DNA from: Cronobacter condimenti 1330
Lineage (GTDB): Bacteria > Pseudomonadota > Gammaproteobacteria > Enterobacterales > Enterobacteriaceae
Assembly: GCF_001277255.1 (NCBI RefSeq)
Contig: NZ_CP012264.1
Span: 434,001-498,000 of the forward strand
Length of the DNA stretch: 64,000 nucleotides
Reading direction: 5' to 3'
Part shown: in pieces, positions 47,560 through 56,177 of the stretch
Layout: each line of letters opens with the position of its first letter
How positions within the stretch are numbered: the stretch's first letter is position 1
Program-made: the position numbers and the translations under genes
The notes under the pieces: generated by a model
What the model was told of the DNA's origin: nothing
Database searches by the model: none
Seen by the model: only the letters and a program-made list of their open reading frames with translations

Positions 47560-49047
47560 ATGAATAAAGAAATTTTGGCTGTTGTCGAAGCAGTTTCCAA
47601 CGAAAAAGCGGTTCCGCGCGAGAAAATCTTTGAAGCGCTGGAAAGCGCGCTGGCTACGGCAACTAAGAAAAAATATGAACAAGAGATCGATGTTCGCGTG
47701 AGCATCGACCGTAAAAGCGGTGATTTCGATACGTTCCGCCGCTGGGTTATTGTCGAAGAAGTCACCCAGCCGACCCGTGAAATCACCCTTGAAGCGGCAC
47801 GTTTCGAAGATCCGAGCCTGAACGTTGGCGAATACGTTGAAGATCAGATCGAATCCGTAACGTTTGACCGCATCACGACGCAGACCGCCAAACAGGTCAT
47901 CGTACAGAAAGTTCGTGAAGCGGAACGCGCAATGGTTGTTGACCAGTTCCGTGAGCATGAAGGTGAGATAATCACTGGCGTGGTGAAAAAAGTTAACCGC
48001 GAAAACATTACGCTTGACCTCGGCAGTAATGCTGAAGCGGTCATTCTGCGTGAAGATATGTTGCCGCGTGAAAACTTCCGTCCGGGCGACCGCATACGCG
48101 GCGTACTGTATGCCGTCCGCCCTGAAGCGCGCGGTGCTCAGCTGTTCGTGACCCGTGCCAAACCGGAGATGCTGATTGAGCTGTTCCGCATCGAAGTGCC
48201 GGAAATTGGCGAAGAAGTGATCGAAATTAAAGCTGCCGCTCGCGATCCGGGCTCACGCGCTAAAATCGCAGTGAAAACCAATGATAAGCGTATCGACCCG
48301 GTCGGTGCTTGTGTTGGTATGCGCGGCGCGCGCGTTCAGGCCGTTTCAACTGAGCTTGGCGGCGAGCGTATCGATATCGTATTGTGGGATGATAATCCGG
48401 CGCAGTTCGTTATCAACGCTATGGCGCCGGCTGATGTCGCGTCTATTGTGGTGGATGAAGATAAACACACCATGGATATCGCCGTCGAAGCGGGCAATCT
48501 GGCACAGGCCATCGGCCGTAATGGTCAGAACGTGCGTCTTGCTTCACAGCTGAGTGGCTGGGAACTCAACGTCATGACCGTTGAAGACCTGCAGGCCAAG
48601 CATCAGGCTGAAGCGCACGCCGCTATCGATACTTTCACTAAGTATCTCGACATTGATGAAGAGTTTGCCACGGTTCTGGTAGAAGAAGGCTTCTCAACGC
48701 TCGAAGAACTGGCCTACGTGCCAATGAAAGAGCTGCTGGAAATCGACGGCCTGGATGAGTCGACCGTGGAAGCATTACGTGAACGCGCTAAGAATGCGCT
48801 CACCACCCTGGCGCTGGCTCAGGAAGAGAGCCTCGGCGACAACAAGCCTGCTGACGATCTGCTTAACCTTGAAGGTATGGATCGTTCTCTGGCTTACAAG
48901 CTCGCTGCTCTCGGTGTGTGTACGCTTGATGACCTCGCCGATCAAGGCGTGGACGACCTCGCGGATATCGAAGGGTTGACCGATGAAAAAGCCGGTGAGC
49001 TTATCATGGCCGCTCGTAACATCCGCTGGTTTAGCGATGAAGCGTAA
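47560..49047 (+). CDS. nusA: Transcription termination/antitermination factor NusA
   Basis: RNA polymerase-binding factor for pausing, termination and Nus-complex antitermination. The 495-residue product has the N-terminal RNAP-binding domain (1-130), S1 domain (about 137-200), KH1 and KH2 (about 205-345), and two acidic repeat domains at the C-terminus. The ATG at 47560 gives MNKEILAVVEAVS. Confidence 0.98.
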   Translation: MNKEILAVVEAVSNEKAVPREKIFEALESALATATKKKYEQEIDVRVSIDRKSGDFDTFRRWVIVEEVTQPTREITLEAARFEDPSLNVGEYVEDQIESVTFDRITTQTAKQVIVQKVREAERAMVVDQFREHEGEIITGVVKKVNRENITLDLGSNAEAVILREDMLPRENFRPGDRIRGVLYAVRPEARGAQLFVTRAKPEMLIELFRIEVPEIGEEVIEIKAAARDPGSRAKIAVKTNDKRIDPVGACVGMRGARVQAVSTELGGERIDIVLWDDNPAQFVINAMAPADVASIVVDEDKHTMDIAVEAGNLAQAIGRNGQNVRLASQLSGWELNVMTVEDLQAKHQAEAHAAIDTFTKYLDIDEEFATVLVEEGFSTLEELAYVPMKELLEIDGLDESTVEALRERAKNALTTLALAQEESLGDNKPADDLLNLEGMDRSLAYKLAALGVCTLDDLADQGVDDLADIEGLTDEKAGELIMAARNIRWFSDEA

Positions 49048-49071
49048 TAAACTGTAGCAGGAAGGAACAGC

Positions 49072-51786
49072 ATGACTGATGTAACCGTAAAAGCGCTGGC
49101 CGCAGAGATTCAGACCTCCGTGGACCGCCTGGTACAGCAATTCGCTGATGCAGGGATCCCGAAGTCCGCTGAAGACTCTGTGACGGCACAAGAGAAACAA
49201 ACCTTACTGGCGCACCTGAACCGCGAACATGGTTCAGGGCCAGATAAGTTGACTTTACAGCGCAAAACGCGCAGTACTTTAAATATTCAGGGTACCGGCG
49301 GTAAAAGTAAGTCGGTACAGATCGAAGTCCGCAAGAAACGCACCTTTGTAAAACGTGATCCGCAAGAGGCAGAGCGTCTCGCCGCGGAAGAACAGGCGAA
49401 GCGTGAGGCGGAAGAGCAGGCCCGTCGTGAAGCAGAGGAAGCTGCCAAGCGAGAGGCAGAGGAAAAAGCCAAACGTGAAGCCGGAGATAAGGCTAAACGC
49501 GAAGCTGAAGAACAAGCTAAACGCGAAGCCGCTGATAAAGCGAAACGTGAAGCTGCGGAAACGAGCAAAGTGAGCAATCAACAAACTGACGAAGTGAGCA
49601 AAGCTGCTCAGGCGGAAAAAGCCCGCCGCGAAGCTGAAGCCCTTGAACTTAAGCGCAAGGCCGAAGAAGAAGCGCGTCGCAAGCTGGAAGAAAATGCCCG
49701 TCGCGTTGCAGAAGAAGCCCGTCGTATGGCTGAAGAAAATGCCCCCGGTTGGGAAAGCGGCAGCGTAGAGGAATCTGAAGACAGCAGCGACTACCATGTC
49801 ACTACTTCTCAGCACGCGCGTCAGGCAGAAGATGACAGCGATCGCGAAGTAGAAGGCGGCCGTGGCCGTGCGCGTCCGGCGAAAGTCGCCCGCCAGAAGA
49901 AGAGCAACAAGCATTCCGAATCCAAAGCGGATCGTGAAGAAGCTCGCGCAGCCGTTCGCGGCGGCAAAGGCGGCAAACAGCGTAAAGGTAGCTCCCTGCA
50001 GCAGGGCTTCAACAAGCCAGCTCAGGCTGTTAACCGTGACGTTGTTATCGGTGAAACCATCACCGTCGCTGAACTTGCTAACAAGATGGCGGTAAAAGGC
50101 TCTCAGGTTATCAAGGCGATGATGAAGCTTGGTGCGATGGCGACGATCAACCAGGTTATCGATCAGGAAACCGCACAGCTGGTTGCCGAAGAGATGGGCC
50201 ACAAAGTTATCCTGCGTCGTGAGAACGAGCTGGAAGAAGCGGTAATGAGCGACCGTGATATGGGCGCCCAGTCAGAGTCACGCGCGCCGGTTGTGACCAT
50301 CATGGGTCACGTCGACCACGGTAAAACCTCTCTGCTGGACTATATCCGCTCCACGAAAGTGGCTTCGGGCGAAGCGGGCGGTATTACTCAGCATATCGGT
50401 GCGTATCACGTACAGACCGATAACGGCATGATCACTTTCCTTGATACCCCGGGCCACGCCGCGTTTACCGCAATGCGTGCACGTGGTGCGCAGGCGACGG
50501 ATATCGTGGTTCTGGTTGTTGCTGCAGACGATGGCGTGATGCCGCAGACTGTAGAAGCTATCCAGCACGCGAAAGCGGCGAAAGTGCCGGTTGTTGTCGC
50601 AGTTAACAAAATCGATAAGCCTGATGCCGATCCGGATCGTGTTAAAAACGAACTGTCTCAATATGGCATCATCCCGGAAGAGTGGGGCGGCGAATCCCAG
50701 TTCGTCCACGTTTCTGCGAAAGCGGGTACCGGTATCGATGAACTGCTGGATGCTATCCTGCTCCAGTCTGAAGTTCTGGAACTGAAAGCCGTGCGTAAAG
50801 GTATGGCGACCGGTGTCGTTATCGAATCTTTCCTGGATAAAGGTCGTGGTCCGGTTGCTACCGTTCTGGTTCGCGAAGGTACGCTTAACAAAGGCGATAT
50901 CGTTCTGTGTGGCTTTGAATATGGCCGTGTGCGCGCTATGCGCAACGAACTGAACCAGGAAGTCCAGGAAGCAGGTCCGTCCATTCCTGTTGAGATTCTG
51001 GGTCTTTCCGGTGTGCCTGCGGCCGGTGACGAAGTGACTGTCGTTCGTGACGAGAAGAAAGCGCGTGAAGTTGCGCTTTATCGTCAGGGCAAGTTCCGCG
51101 AAGTGAAACTGGCGCGTCAGCAGAAATCCAAACTCGAGAACATGTTCGCGAACATGACCGAGGGCGAAGTCCACGAAGTGAACATCGTGCTGAAAGCCGA
51201 CGTACAGGGTTCTGTAGAAGCTATCTCCGACTCCTTGCTGAAACTCTCCACCGACGAAGTGAAGGTGAAGATTGTGGGCTCGGGCGTAGGTGGTATCACC
51301 GAAACCGACGCTACGCTGGCAGCTGCTTCCAACGCCATTCTGGTTGGCTTTAACGTTCGTGCCGACGCTTCTGCGCGCCGTGTTATTGAAGCGGAAAGCC
51401 TGGATCTGCGTTACTACTCCGTCATCTATAATCTGATCGACGAAGTGAAAGCGGCCATGAGCGGCATGCTGTCGCCTGAGCTGAAACAGCAGATCATTGG
51501 TCTTGCCGAAGTGCGTGACGTGTTCAAATCGCCGAAATTTGGCGCGATTGCGGGCTGTATGGTTACCGAAGGCACGATTAAACGTCACAACCCGATCCGT
51601 GTCCTGCGCGACAACGTGGTTATCTATGAAGGCGAGCTGGAATCCCTGCGCCGCTTCAAAGATGACGTTAACGAAGTCCGTAACGGCATGGAATGTGGTA
51701 TCGGCGTGAAGAACTACAACGACGTTCGCGTTGGCGATATGATCGAAGTGTTCGAAATCATCGAGATCCAGCGCAGCATCGACTAA
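49072..51786 (+). CDS. infB: Translation initiation factor IF-2
   Basis: GTPase that positions fMet-tRNA on the 30S and promotes subunit joining. The 904-residue product has an N-terminal conserved module, then a long Ala/Glu/Lys/Arg-rich helix built of AKREAEE-like heptads (about 95-165). A linker follows, then the G domain with GHVDHGKT at 412-419 and NKID, and C-terminal beta-barrel domains. It is 14 residues (two heptads) longer than the 890 recalled for E. coli, the extra lying in the repeat region. Followed by a REP pair and a terminator before rbfA. Confidence 0.98.
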   Translation: MTDVTVKALAAEIQTSVDRLVQQFADAGIPKSAEDSVTAQEKQTLLAHLNREHGSGPDKLTLQRKTRSTLNIQGTGGKSKSVQIEVRKKRTFVKRDPQEAERLAAEEQAKREAEEQARREAEEAAKREAEEKAKREAGDKAKREAEEQAKREAADKAKREAAETSKVSNQQTDEVSKAAQAEKARREAEALELKRKAEEEARRKLEENARRVAEEARRMAEENAPGWESGSVEESEDSSDYHVTTSQHARQAEDDSDREVEGGRGRARPAKVARQKKSNKHSESKADREEARAAVRGGKGGKQRKGSSLQQGFNKPAQAVNRDVVIGETITVAELANKMAVKGSQVIKAMMKLGAMATINQVIDQETAQLVAEEMGHKVILRRENELEEAVMSDRDMGAQSESRAPVVTIMGHVDHGKTSLLDYIRSTKVASGEAGGITQHIGAYHVQTDNGMITFLDTPGHAAFTAMRARGAQATDIVVLVVAADDGVMPQTVEAIQHAKAAKVPVVVAVNKIDKPDADPDRVKNELSQYGIIPEEWGGESQFVHVSAKAGTGIDELLDAILLQSEVLELKAVRKGMATGVVIESFLDKGRGPVATVLVREGTLNKGDIVLCGFEYGRVRAMRNELNQEVQEAGPSIPVEILGLSGVPAAGDEVTVVRDEKKAREVALYRQGKFREVKLARQQKSKLENMFANMTEGEVHEVNIVLKADVQGSVEAISDSLLKLSTDEVKVKIVGSGVGGITETDATLAAASNAILVGFNVRADASARRVIEAESLDLRYYSVIYNLIDEVKAAMSGMLSPELKQQIIGLAEVRDVFKSPKFGAIAGCMVTEGTIKRHNPIRVLRDNVVIYEGELESLRRFKDDVNEVRNGMECGIGVKNYNDVRVGDMIEVFEIIEIQRSID
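49570..51786 (+). CDS. infB: Internal start giving the short IF2 isoform (IF2-2)
   Basis: A GTG at codon 167, followed by the SNQQ sequence that begins E. coli IF2-2, lies just after the heptad-repeat helix with a purine-rich GGAAACGAG upstream. It would give a 738-residue isoform lacking the N-terminal module. Inferred by analogy to E. coli. Confidence 0.6.
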   Translation: MSNQQTDEVSKAAQAEKARREAEALELKRKAEEEARRKLEENARRVAEEARRMAEENAPGWESGSVEESEDSSDYHVTTSQHARQAEDDSDREVEGGRGRARPAKVARQKKSNKHSESKADREEARAAVRGGKGGKQRKGSSLQQGFNKPAQAVNRDVVIGETITVAELANKMAVKGSQVIKAMMKLGAMATINQVIDQETAQLVAEEMGHKVILRRENELEEAVMSDRDMGAQSESRAPVVTIMGHVDHGKTSLLDYIRSTKVASGEAGGITQHIGAYHVQTDNGMITFLDTPGHAAFTAMRARGAQATDIVVLVVAADDGVMPQTVEAIQHAKAAKVPVVVAVNKIDKPDADPDRVKNELSQYGIIPEEWGGESQFVHVSAKAGTGIDELLDAILLQSEVLELKAVRKGMATGVVIESFLDKGRGPVATVLVREGTLNKGDIVLCGFEYGRVRAMRNELNQEVQEAGPSIPVEILGLSGVPAAGDEVTVVRDEKKAREVALYRQGKFREVKLARQQKSKLENMFANMTEGEVHEVNIVLKADVQGSVEAISDSLLKLSTDEVKVKIVGSGVGGITETDATLAAASNAILVGFNVRADASARRVIEAESLDLRYYSVIYNLIDEVKAAMSGMLSPELKQQIIGLAEVRDVFKSPKFGAIAGCMVTEGTIKRHNPIRVLRDNVVIYEGELESLRRFKDDVNEVRNGMECGIGVKNYNDVRVGDMIEVFEIIEIQRSID

Positions 51787-51795
51787 TCCGTAAAA

Positions 51796-51870
51796 GCCTG
51801 GCGCCGTAGCGGTATGCCGGGCATGGATTCAGTGCACATTTGTAGGCCGGGTTAGCGAAGCGCCACCCGG
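51796..51870. repeat. REP-like palindrome pair
   Basis: Two imperfect palindromes: GCCTGGC...GCCGGGC (51796-51822) and CCGGGT...ACCCGG (51847-51870). The second lies in the GTAGGCCGGGTTAGCGAAGC context typical of enterobacterial REP elements. Located between infB and rbfA. Confidence 0.75.
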
Positions 51871-51881
51871 TATGAATATTC

Positions 51882-51906
51882 AAAAGGGGCTAATAGCCCC
51901 TTTTTT
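51882..51906 (+). terminator. Intrinsic terminator between infB and rbfA
   Basis: Perfect AAAAGGGGC / GCCCCTTTT stem, TAATA loop, six T. It sits about 10 bases before the rbfA ribosome site, inside an otherwise continuous operon, so it probably attenuates rbfA-truB-rpsO. Confidence 0.85.
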
Positions 51907-51922
51907 GTCTGGAGAATTTATT

Positions 51923-52324
51923 ATGGCGAAAGAATTCGGTCGCCCTCAGCGTGTTGCGCAGGAGATGCAAAAAGAGATTGCTATCATTCTGCAGCGCGAA
52001 ATCAAAGATCCGCGCGTTGGGCTAATGACCACCGTATCGGGCGTAGAAGTTTCCCGCGATCTGGCGTATGCCAAAGTGTTCGTGACATTTCTGAACGATA
52101 AAGACGACGCGGCTATCAAAGCCGGTATCAAAGCGCTACAGGACGCCTCAGGTTTTATCCGTTCCCTGCTCGGTAAAGCGATGCGTCTGCGCATCGTGCC
52201 GGAACTGACCTTCTTCTACGATAACTCTCTGGTAGAAGGCATGCGCATGTCTAACCTGGTCAGCAGCGTAGTGAAACACGACGAAGAGCGTCGCGTTAAT
52301 CCGGACGACGACAAGGAGGAATAA
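51923..52324 (+). CDS. rbfA: Ribosome-binding factor A
   Basis: Cold-shock 30S maturation factor with a type II KH fold. The 133-residue product starts MAKEFGRPQRVAQEMQ and has an acidic C-terminal tail. The ATG at 51923 follows GGAG. Its stop overlaps the truB start by one base. Confidence 0.98.
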   Translation: MAKEFGRPQRVAQEMQKEIAIILQREIKDPRVGLMTTVSGVEVSRDLAYAKVFVTFLNDKDDAAIKAGIKALQDASGFIRSLLGKAMRLRIVPELTFFYDNSLVEGMRMSNLVSSVVKHDEERRVNPDDDKEE

Positions 52325-53268
52325 TGAGTCGTCCTCGTCGTCGCGGTCGCGATGTGCATGGCGTGTTGCTGCTGGATAAGCCGCAGGGGCTTTCTTCCAA
52401 CGATGCGCTGCAAAAAGTAAAACGTCTCTATAACGCAAATCGTGCTGGACACACCGGCGCGCTGGATCCGCTGGCGACCGGCATGCTGCCGATTTGTCTT
52501 GGCGAAGCGACTAAGTTTTCACAATATTTGCTTGATTCTGACAAGCGATATCGCGTCATTGCTCGTCTGGGCCAGCGCACCGACACTTCTGATGCCGATG
52601 GTACGGTGGTAGAAGAACGGCCCGTTACATTCAGTCCTCAGGATTTACAGGATGCGCTGGAGTGCTTTCGTGGCGACACGCTGCAAATACCAACGATGTT
52701 CTCAGCACTGAAATATCAGGGTAAACCGCTATATGAATACGCGCGTCAGGGTATTGAAGTGCCGCGTGAAGCGCGTCCGATCACTGTTTATGAGCTGCTG
52801 TTTATTCGTCATGAAGGCAATGAGCTGGAACTGGAAGTGCATTGCTCGAAAGGCACTTATATCCGTACCATCATTGATGACTTAGGCGAAAAACTTGGCT
52901 GTGGCGCGCATGTAACGTATCTGCGCCGTCTGACGGTCAGCAAATATCCTCTAGAGCGAATGGTGACGCTTGAGCAGTTGAATACGCTGCTTGAAGAAGC
53001 GCAACAGAAGGCGATTGCCCCCTCTGATTTGCTCGACCCGTTGTTAATGCCGATGGACAGTCCCGCGTCGGACTATCCGCTGGTCAACTTACCCTTAACG
53101 TCGTCCGTTTACTTCAAAAACGGCAATCCGGTGCGCACCAGCGATGCGCCGTCTGAAGGTCTCGTTCGCGTGACGGAAGGCGACACAGAAAAGTTTATCG
53201 GTATGGGCGAAATTGACAGCGAAGGTCGCGTCGCGCCCCGTCGACTGGTGGTGGAGTATCCGGTTTAA
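52324..53268 (+). CDS. truB: tRNA pseudouridine-55 synthase
   Basis: Makes pseudouridine 55 in the T loop of all tRNAs and has a chaperone role. The 314-residue product has catalytic Asp48 in HTGALDPLATG, a C-terminal PUA domain, and the GTYIRTIIDDLG motif. Coupled to rbfA through TAATG. Confidence 0.98.
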   Translation: MSRPRRRGRDVHGVLLLDKPQGLSSNDALQKVKRLYNANRAGHTGALDPLATGMLPICLGEATKFSQYLLDSDKRYRVIARLGQRTDTSDADGTVVEERPVTFSPQDLQDALECFRGDTLQIPTMFSALKYQGKPLYEYARQGIEVPREARPITVYELLFIRHEGNELELEVHCSKGTYIRTIIDDLGEKLGCGAHVTYLRRLTVSKYPLERMVTLEQLNTLLEEAQQKAIAPSDLLDPLLMPMDSPASDYPLVNLPLTSSVYFKNGNPVRTSDAPSEGLVRVTEGDTEKFIGMGEIDSEGRVAPRRLVVEYPV

Positions 53269-53282
53269 CGCATGTCGTTACC

Positions 53283-53311
53283 TTGCGATAACAGGCTGCG
53301 ACAGGTAGAAT
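53283..53311 (+). promoter_or_regulatory. rpsO promoter
   Basis: TTGCGA (53283-53288), 17-bp spacer, TAGAAT (53306-53311). Predicted start near 53318 gives a ~95-nt leader, the region that forms the S15-bound pseudoknot in E. coli. Confidence 0.7.
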
Positions 53312-53411
53312 ATTGCGGCTTAACACTACGCCCTTCATTTTAATGCAGGCGTAGCCCCGGGTGGCTGAATTAGAGATCGGCACCCTTATTTTTTATTAAC
53401 TGGAGTTGAAA

Positions 53412-53681
53412 ATGTCTCTAAGCGTTGAAGCTAAAGCTAAAATCGTTTCTGAGTTTGGTCGTGGTGAGAACGACAGTGGTTCTACCGAAGTTCAGGTTGC
53501 ACTGCTGACTGCGCAGATCAACCACCTGCAGGGCCACTTCGCAGAGCACAAAAAAGATCACCACAGCCGTCGTGGTCTGCTGCGTATGGTTTCTCAGCGT
53601 CGTAAACTGCTCGACTACCTGAAACGTAAAGATGTAGCACGCTACACTGCGCTGATCGAGCGCCTGGGTCTGCGTCGCTAA
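53412..53681 (+). CDS. rpsO: 30S ribosomal protein S15
   Basis: Primary 16S-binding protein and translational autorepressor. The 89-residue product has the QINHLQGHFAEHKKDHHSRRGL core. The ATG at 53412 gives MSLSVEAKAK; the TTG two codons earlier is not needed. Followed by a terminator and the pnp leader. Confidence 0.98.
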   Translation: MSLSVEAKAKIVSEFGRGENDSGSTEVQVALLTAQINHLQGHFAEHKKDHHSRRGLLRMVSQRRKLLDYLKRKDVARYTALIERLGLRR

Positions 53682-53697
53682 TCACTGCGAGTTTCAG

Positions 53698-53725
53698 AAA
53701 AGGGGGCCTTTACGGCCCCTTTTTT
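53698..53725 (+). terminator. rpsO terminator
   Basis: GGGGCC / GGCCCC stem with flanking A and T runs, TTTAC loop, six T, 16 bases after the rpsO stop. Symmetry could also allow function on the minus strand. Confidence 0.88.
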
Positions 53726-53910
53726 CGACCAGGCGGCAGCAATTGCGAGTAAACTCATGTATTGTTGCTGAGTATGATCTTCGTTGCAGAGGTTCGCGCG
53801 GCTAATGAGAGGCTTTATCCGCATAAGCGGGTTAAGGTTGTCATTAGTCGCGAGGATGCAAAGAAGGTCGGGTACTGTCAGCACGGCTTTGGGCGTGCTG
53901 TTCTTCATTT
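53700..53910 (-). ncRNA. Possible SraG-like antisense RNA in the pnp leader
   Basis: E. coli encodes SraG opposite the rpsO-pnp gap. Here the minus strand has a weak promoter-like pair just inside pnp (TTGCGG, 18 bp, ATTATA) and the rpsO terminator could end it. Position and these hints are the only support; boundaries are approximate. Confidence 0.25.
53779..53866 (+). promoter_or_regulatory. pnp leader long hairpin (RNase III-type)
   Basis: Distal arms CTTCGTTGCA and TGCAAAGAAG enclose the long complementary blocks GCTAATGA / TCATTAG and TTCGCG / CGCGA. This matches the pnp leader stem whose cleavage by RNase III allows PNPase autoregulation in E. coli. A second hairpin (CAGCACG / CGTGCTG, 53879-53900) follows before the ribosome site. 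A weak promoter (TATGAT at 53773-53778) would start near 53785. Confidence 0.75.
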
Positions 53911-53925
53911 AGAAAGGGTATAATT

Positions 53926-56061
53926 TTGCTTAATCCGATCGTCCGCAAATTTCAGTATGGTCAACATACTGTCACTCTTGAAACCGGTATGATGGCTCGT
54001 CAGGCCACTGCTGCCGTAATGGTAAGCATGGATGACACTGCGGTATTCGTTACCGTAGTCGGCGCTAAAAAAGCGAAGCCAGGCCAGGACTTCTTCCCGC
54101 TGACCGTCAACTATCAGGAGCGTACTTACGCTGCTGGCCGTATTCCTGGCGGCTTCTTCCGTCGTGAAGGCCGTCCGAGCGAAGGCGAAACGCTGATCGC
54201 GCGTCTGATTGACCGCCCGGTGCGTCCGCTGTTCCCTGAAGGCTTCGTTAACGAAGTTCAGGTTATCGCAACTGTCGTTTCGGTAAACCCGCAAGTTAAC
54301 CCGGATATCGTCGCGATGATTGGTGCCTCTGCGGCGCTGTCTCTGTCTGGTATCCCGTTCAACGGTCCGATCGGCTCCGCGCGTGTTGGTTACATCAACG
54401 ATCAGTATGTACTGAACCCGACCCAGGAAGAGCTGAAATCAAGCCGCCTGGACCTGGTTGTTGCTGGTACAGAAAGCGCTGTGCTGATGGTGGAATCTGA
54501 AGCTGAATTGCTGAGCGAAGATCAGATGCTGGGCGCGGTCGTGTTTGGTCACGAACAACAGCAGATTGTTATCCAGAATATCAACGATCTCGTTAAAGAA
54601 GCGGGCAAGCCGCGCTGGGACTGGCAGCCAGAAGCCGCGAACGAAGCGCTGAACGCGCGCGTGAAAGCGCTGGCTGAATCTCGTCTGAGCGACGCGTACC
54701 GCATTACGGACAAACAAGAACGTTATAGCCAGATCGACGCTATCAAAGCGGACGTTATCTCCGCACTGCAGGCTGAGCAGGCCGAAGGCGACGCGCTTGA
54801 CGAAAACGAACTGGGCGACATTCTGCACGCTATTGAAAAGAACGTTGTTCGTTCTCGCGTGCTGTCTGGCGAACCACGTATTGATGGTCGTGAAAAAGAT
54901 ATGATTCGTGGCCTGGATGTGCGCACTGGCGTACTGCCGCGTACTCACGGTTCCGCGCTGTTTACCCGCGGTGAAACTCAGGCGCTGGTTACTGCGACCC
55001 TTGGCACCGAGCGCGACGCGCAGAACATCGACGAACTGATGGGCGAGCGTACTGATCGTTTCCTGTTCCACTACAACTTCCCTCCGTACTCTGTCGGCGA
55101 AACCGGCATGGTAGGGTCTCCGAAGCGTCGTGAAATTGGTCATGGTCGTCTGGCGAAACGTGGCGTTCTGGCTGTTATGCCTGCCGCTGACCGTTTCCCG
55201 TACACTGTCCGCGTTGTATCCGAGATCACTGAATCCAATGGTTCATCTTCCATGGCTTCCGTGTGCGGCGCTTCTCTGGCGCTGATGGATGCAGGTGTGC
55301 CGATCAAAGCCGCTGTCGCAGGTATCGCGATGGGCCTGGTAAAAGAAGGCGAAAACTTTGTTGTTCTGTCCGATATTCTGGGTGACGAAGACCACCTGGG
55401 CGATATGGACTTCAAAGTAGCGGGTTCCCGCGAAGGTATCACTGCGCTGCAGATGGATATCAAAATTGAAGGTATCACCAAAGAAATCATGCAGGTGGCA
55501 CTGAACCAGGCTAAGGGCGCGCGTCTGCACATCCTGGGCGTGATGGAACAGGCTATCAATGCACCGCGTGGCGATATCTCTCAGTTCGCACCGCGTATCC
55601 ATACCATTAAGATCAGCCCGGACAAGATCAAGGACGTGATCGGTAAAGGCGGCTCAGTGATTCGTGCGCTGACCGAGGAAACCGGCACTACCATTGAGAT
55701 CGAAGATGACGGCACGGTAAAAATTGCCGCGACCGACGGCGAAAAAGCGAAACATGCTATTCGTCGTATCGAAGAGATCACGGCTGAAATCGAAGTGGGT
55801 CGTATCTACAATGGTAAAGTAACGCGTATCGTTGATTTCGGTGCTTTCGTTGCTATCGGCGGCGGTAAAGAAGGTCTGGTGCATATTTCTCAGATCGCTG
55901 ATAAGCGTGTAGAGAAAGTCACCGACTACCTGCAGATGGGTCAGGAAGTGCCTGTTAAGGTACTGGAAGTTGACCGTCAGGGCCGTGTACGCCTGAGCAT
56001 CAAAGAAGCGACCGAGCAGACTCAGGAAGCAGCAGCCCCTGCTGCGCCGGAAGCCGAGTAA
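53926..56061 (+). CDS. pnp: Polynucleotide phosphorylase
   Basis: 3'-5' phosphorolytic exoribonuclease and degradosome partner. The 711-residue product has two RNase PH domains flanking a helical linker, then KH (about 553-612, with the IGKGGSVIR GxxG loop) and S1 (about 620-690) domains. Starts at TTG 53926 behind AAAGGG, as the family start MLNPIVRKFQYG requires. The long structured leader points to autoregulation. Confidence 0.98.
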   Translation: MLNPIVRKFQYGQHTVTLETGMMARQATAAVMVSMDDTAVFVTVVGAKKAKPGQDFFPLTVNYQERTYAAGRIPGGFFRREGRPSEGETLIARLIDRPVRPLFPEGFVNEVQVIATVVSVNPQVNPDIVAMIGASAALSLSGIPFNGPIGSARVGYINDQYVLNPTQEELKSSRLDLVVAGTESAVLMVESEAELLSEDQMLGAVVFGHEQQQIVIQNINDLVKEAGKPRWDWQPEAANEALNARVKALAESRLSDAYRITDKQERYSQIDAIKADVISALQAEQAEGDALDENELGDILHAIEKNVVRSRVLSGEPRIDGREKDMIRGLDVRTGVLPRTHGSALFTRGETQALVTATLGTERDAQNIDELMGERTDRFLFHYNFPPYSVGETGMVGSPKRREIGHGRLAKRGVLAVMPAADRFPYTVRVVSEITESNGSSSMASVCGASLALMDAGVPIKAAVAGIAMGLVKEGENFVVLSDILGDEDHLGDMDFKVAGSREGITALQMDIKIEGITKEIMQVALNQAKGARLHILGVMEQAINAPRGDISQFAPRIHTIKISPDKIKDVIGKGGSVIRALTEETGTTIEIEDDGTVKIAATDGEKAKHAIRRIEEITAEIEVGRIYNGKVTRIVDFGAFVAIGGGKEGLVHISQIADKRVEKVTDYLQMGQEVPVKVLEVDRQGRVRLSIKEATEQTQEAAAPAAPEAE

Positions 56062-56074
56062 GGTTTGCCCTTTA

Positions 56075-56098
56075 GCTCTCCGTGGTGACACGGAGAGC
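56075..56098 (+). terminator. Stem-loop after pnp
   Basis: Perfect 10-bp stem GCTCTCCGTG / CACGGAGAGC with GTGA (GNRA) tetraloop, 13 bases after the stop. No T run, so it more likely protects or pauses than terminates; transcription into nlpI is expected. Confidence 0.5.
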
Positions 56099-56177
56099 CA
56101 GTTGTTACGGGGCAGGATGCCCCGTTTGCAGCCGGGGGACAGGACGTTCATCCAATAGTTGTCTTCGGGAGTGGGAA

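Noticed and set aside
50278..51588. 436-codon open frame antisense to infB
   Set aside because: Shadow frame; composition (Phe/His/Arg/Asn-rich) reflects the reverse of infB codons, no ribosome site or family match.
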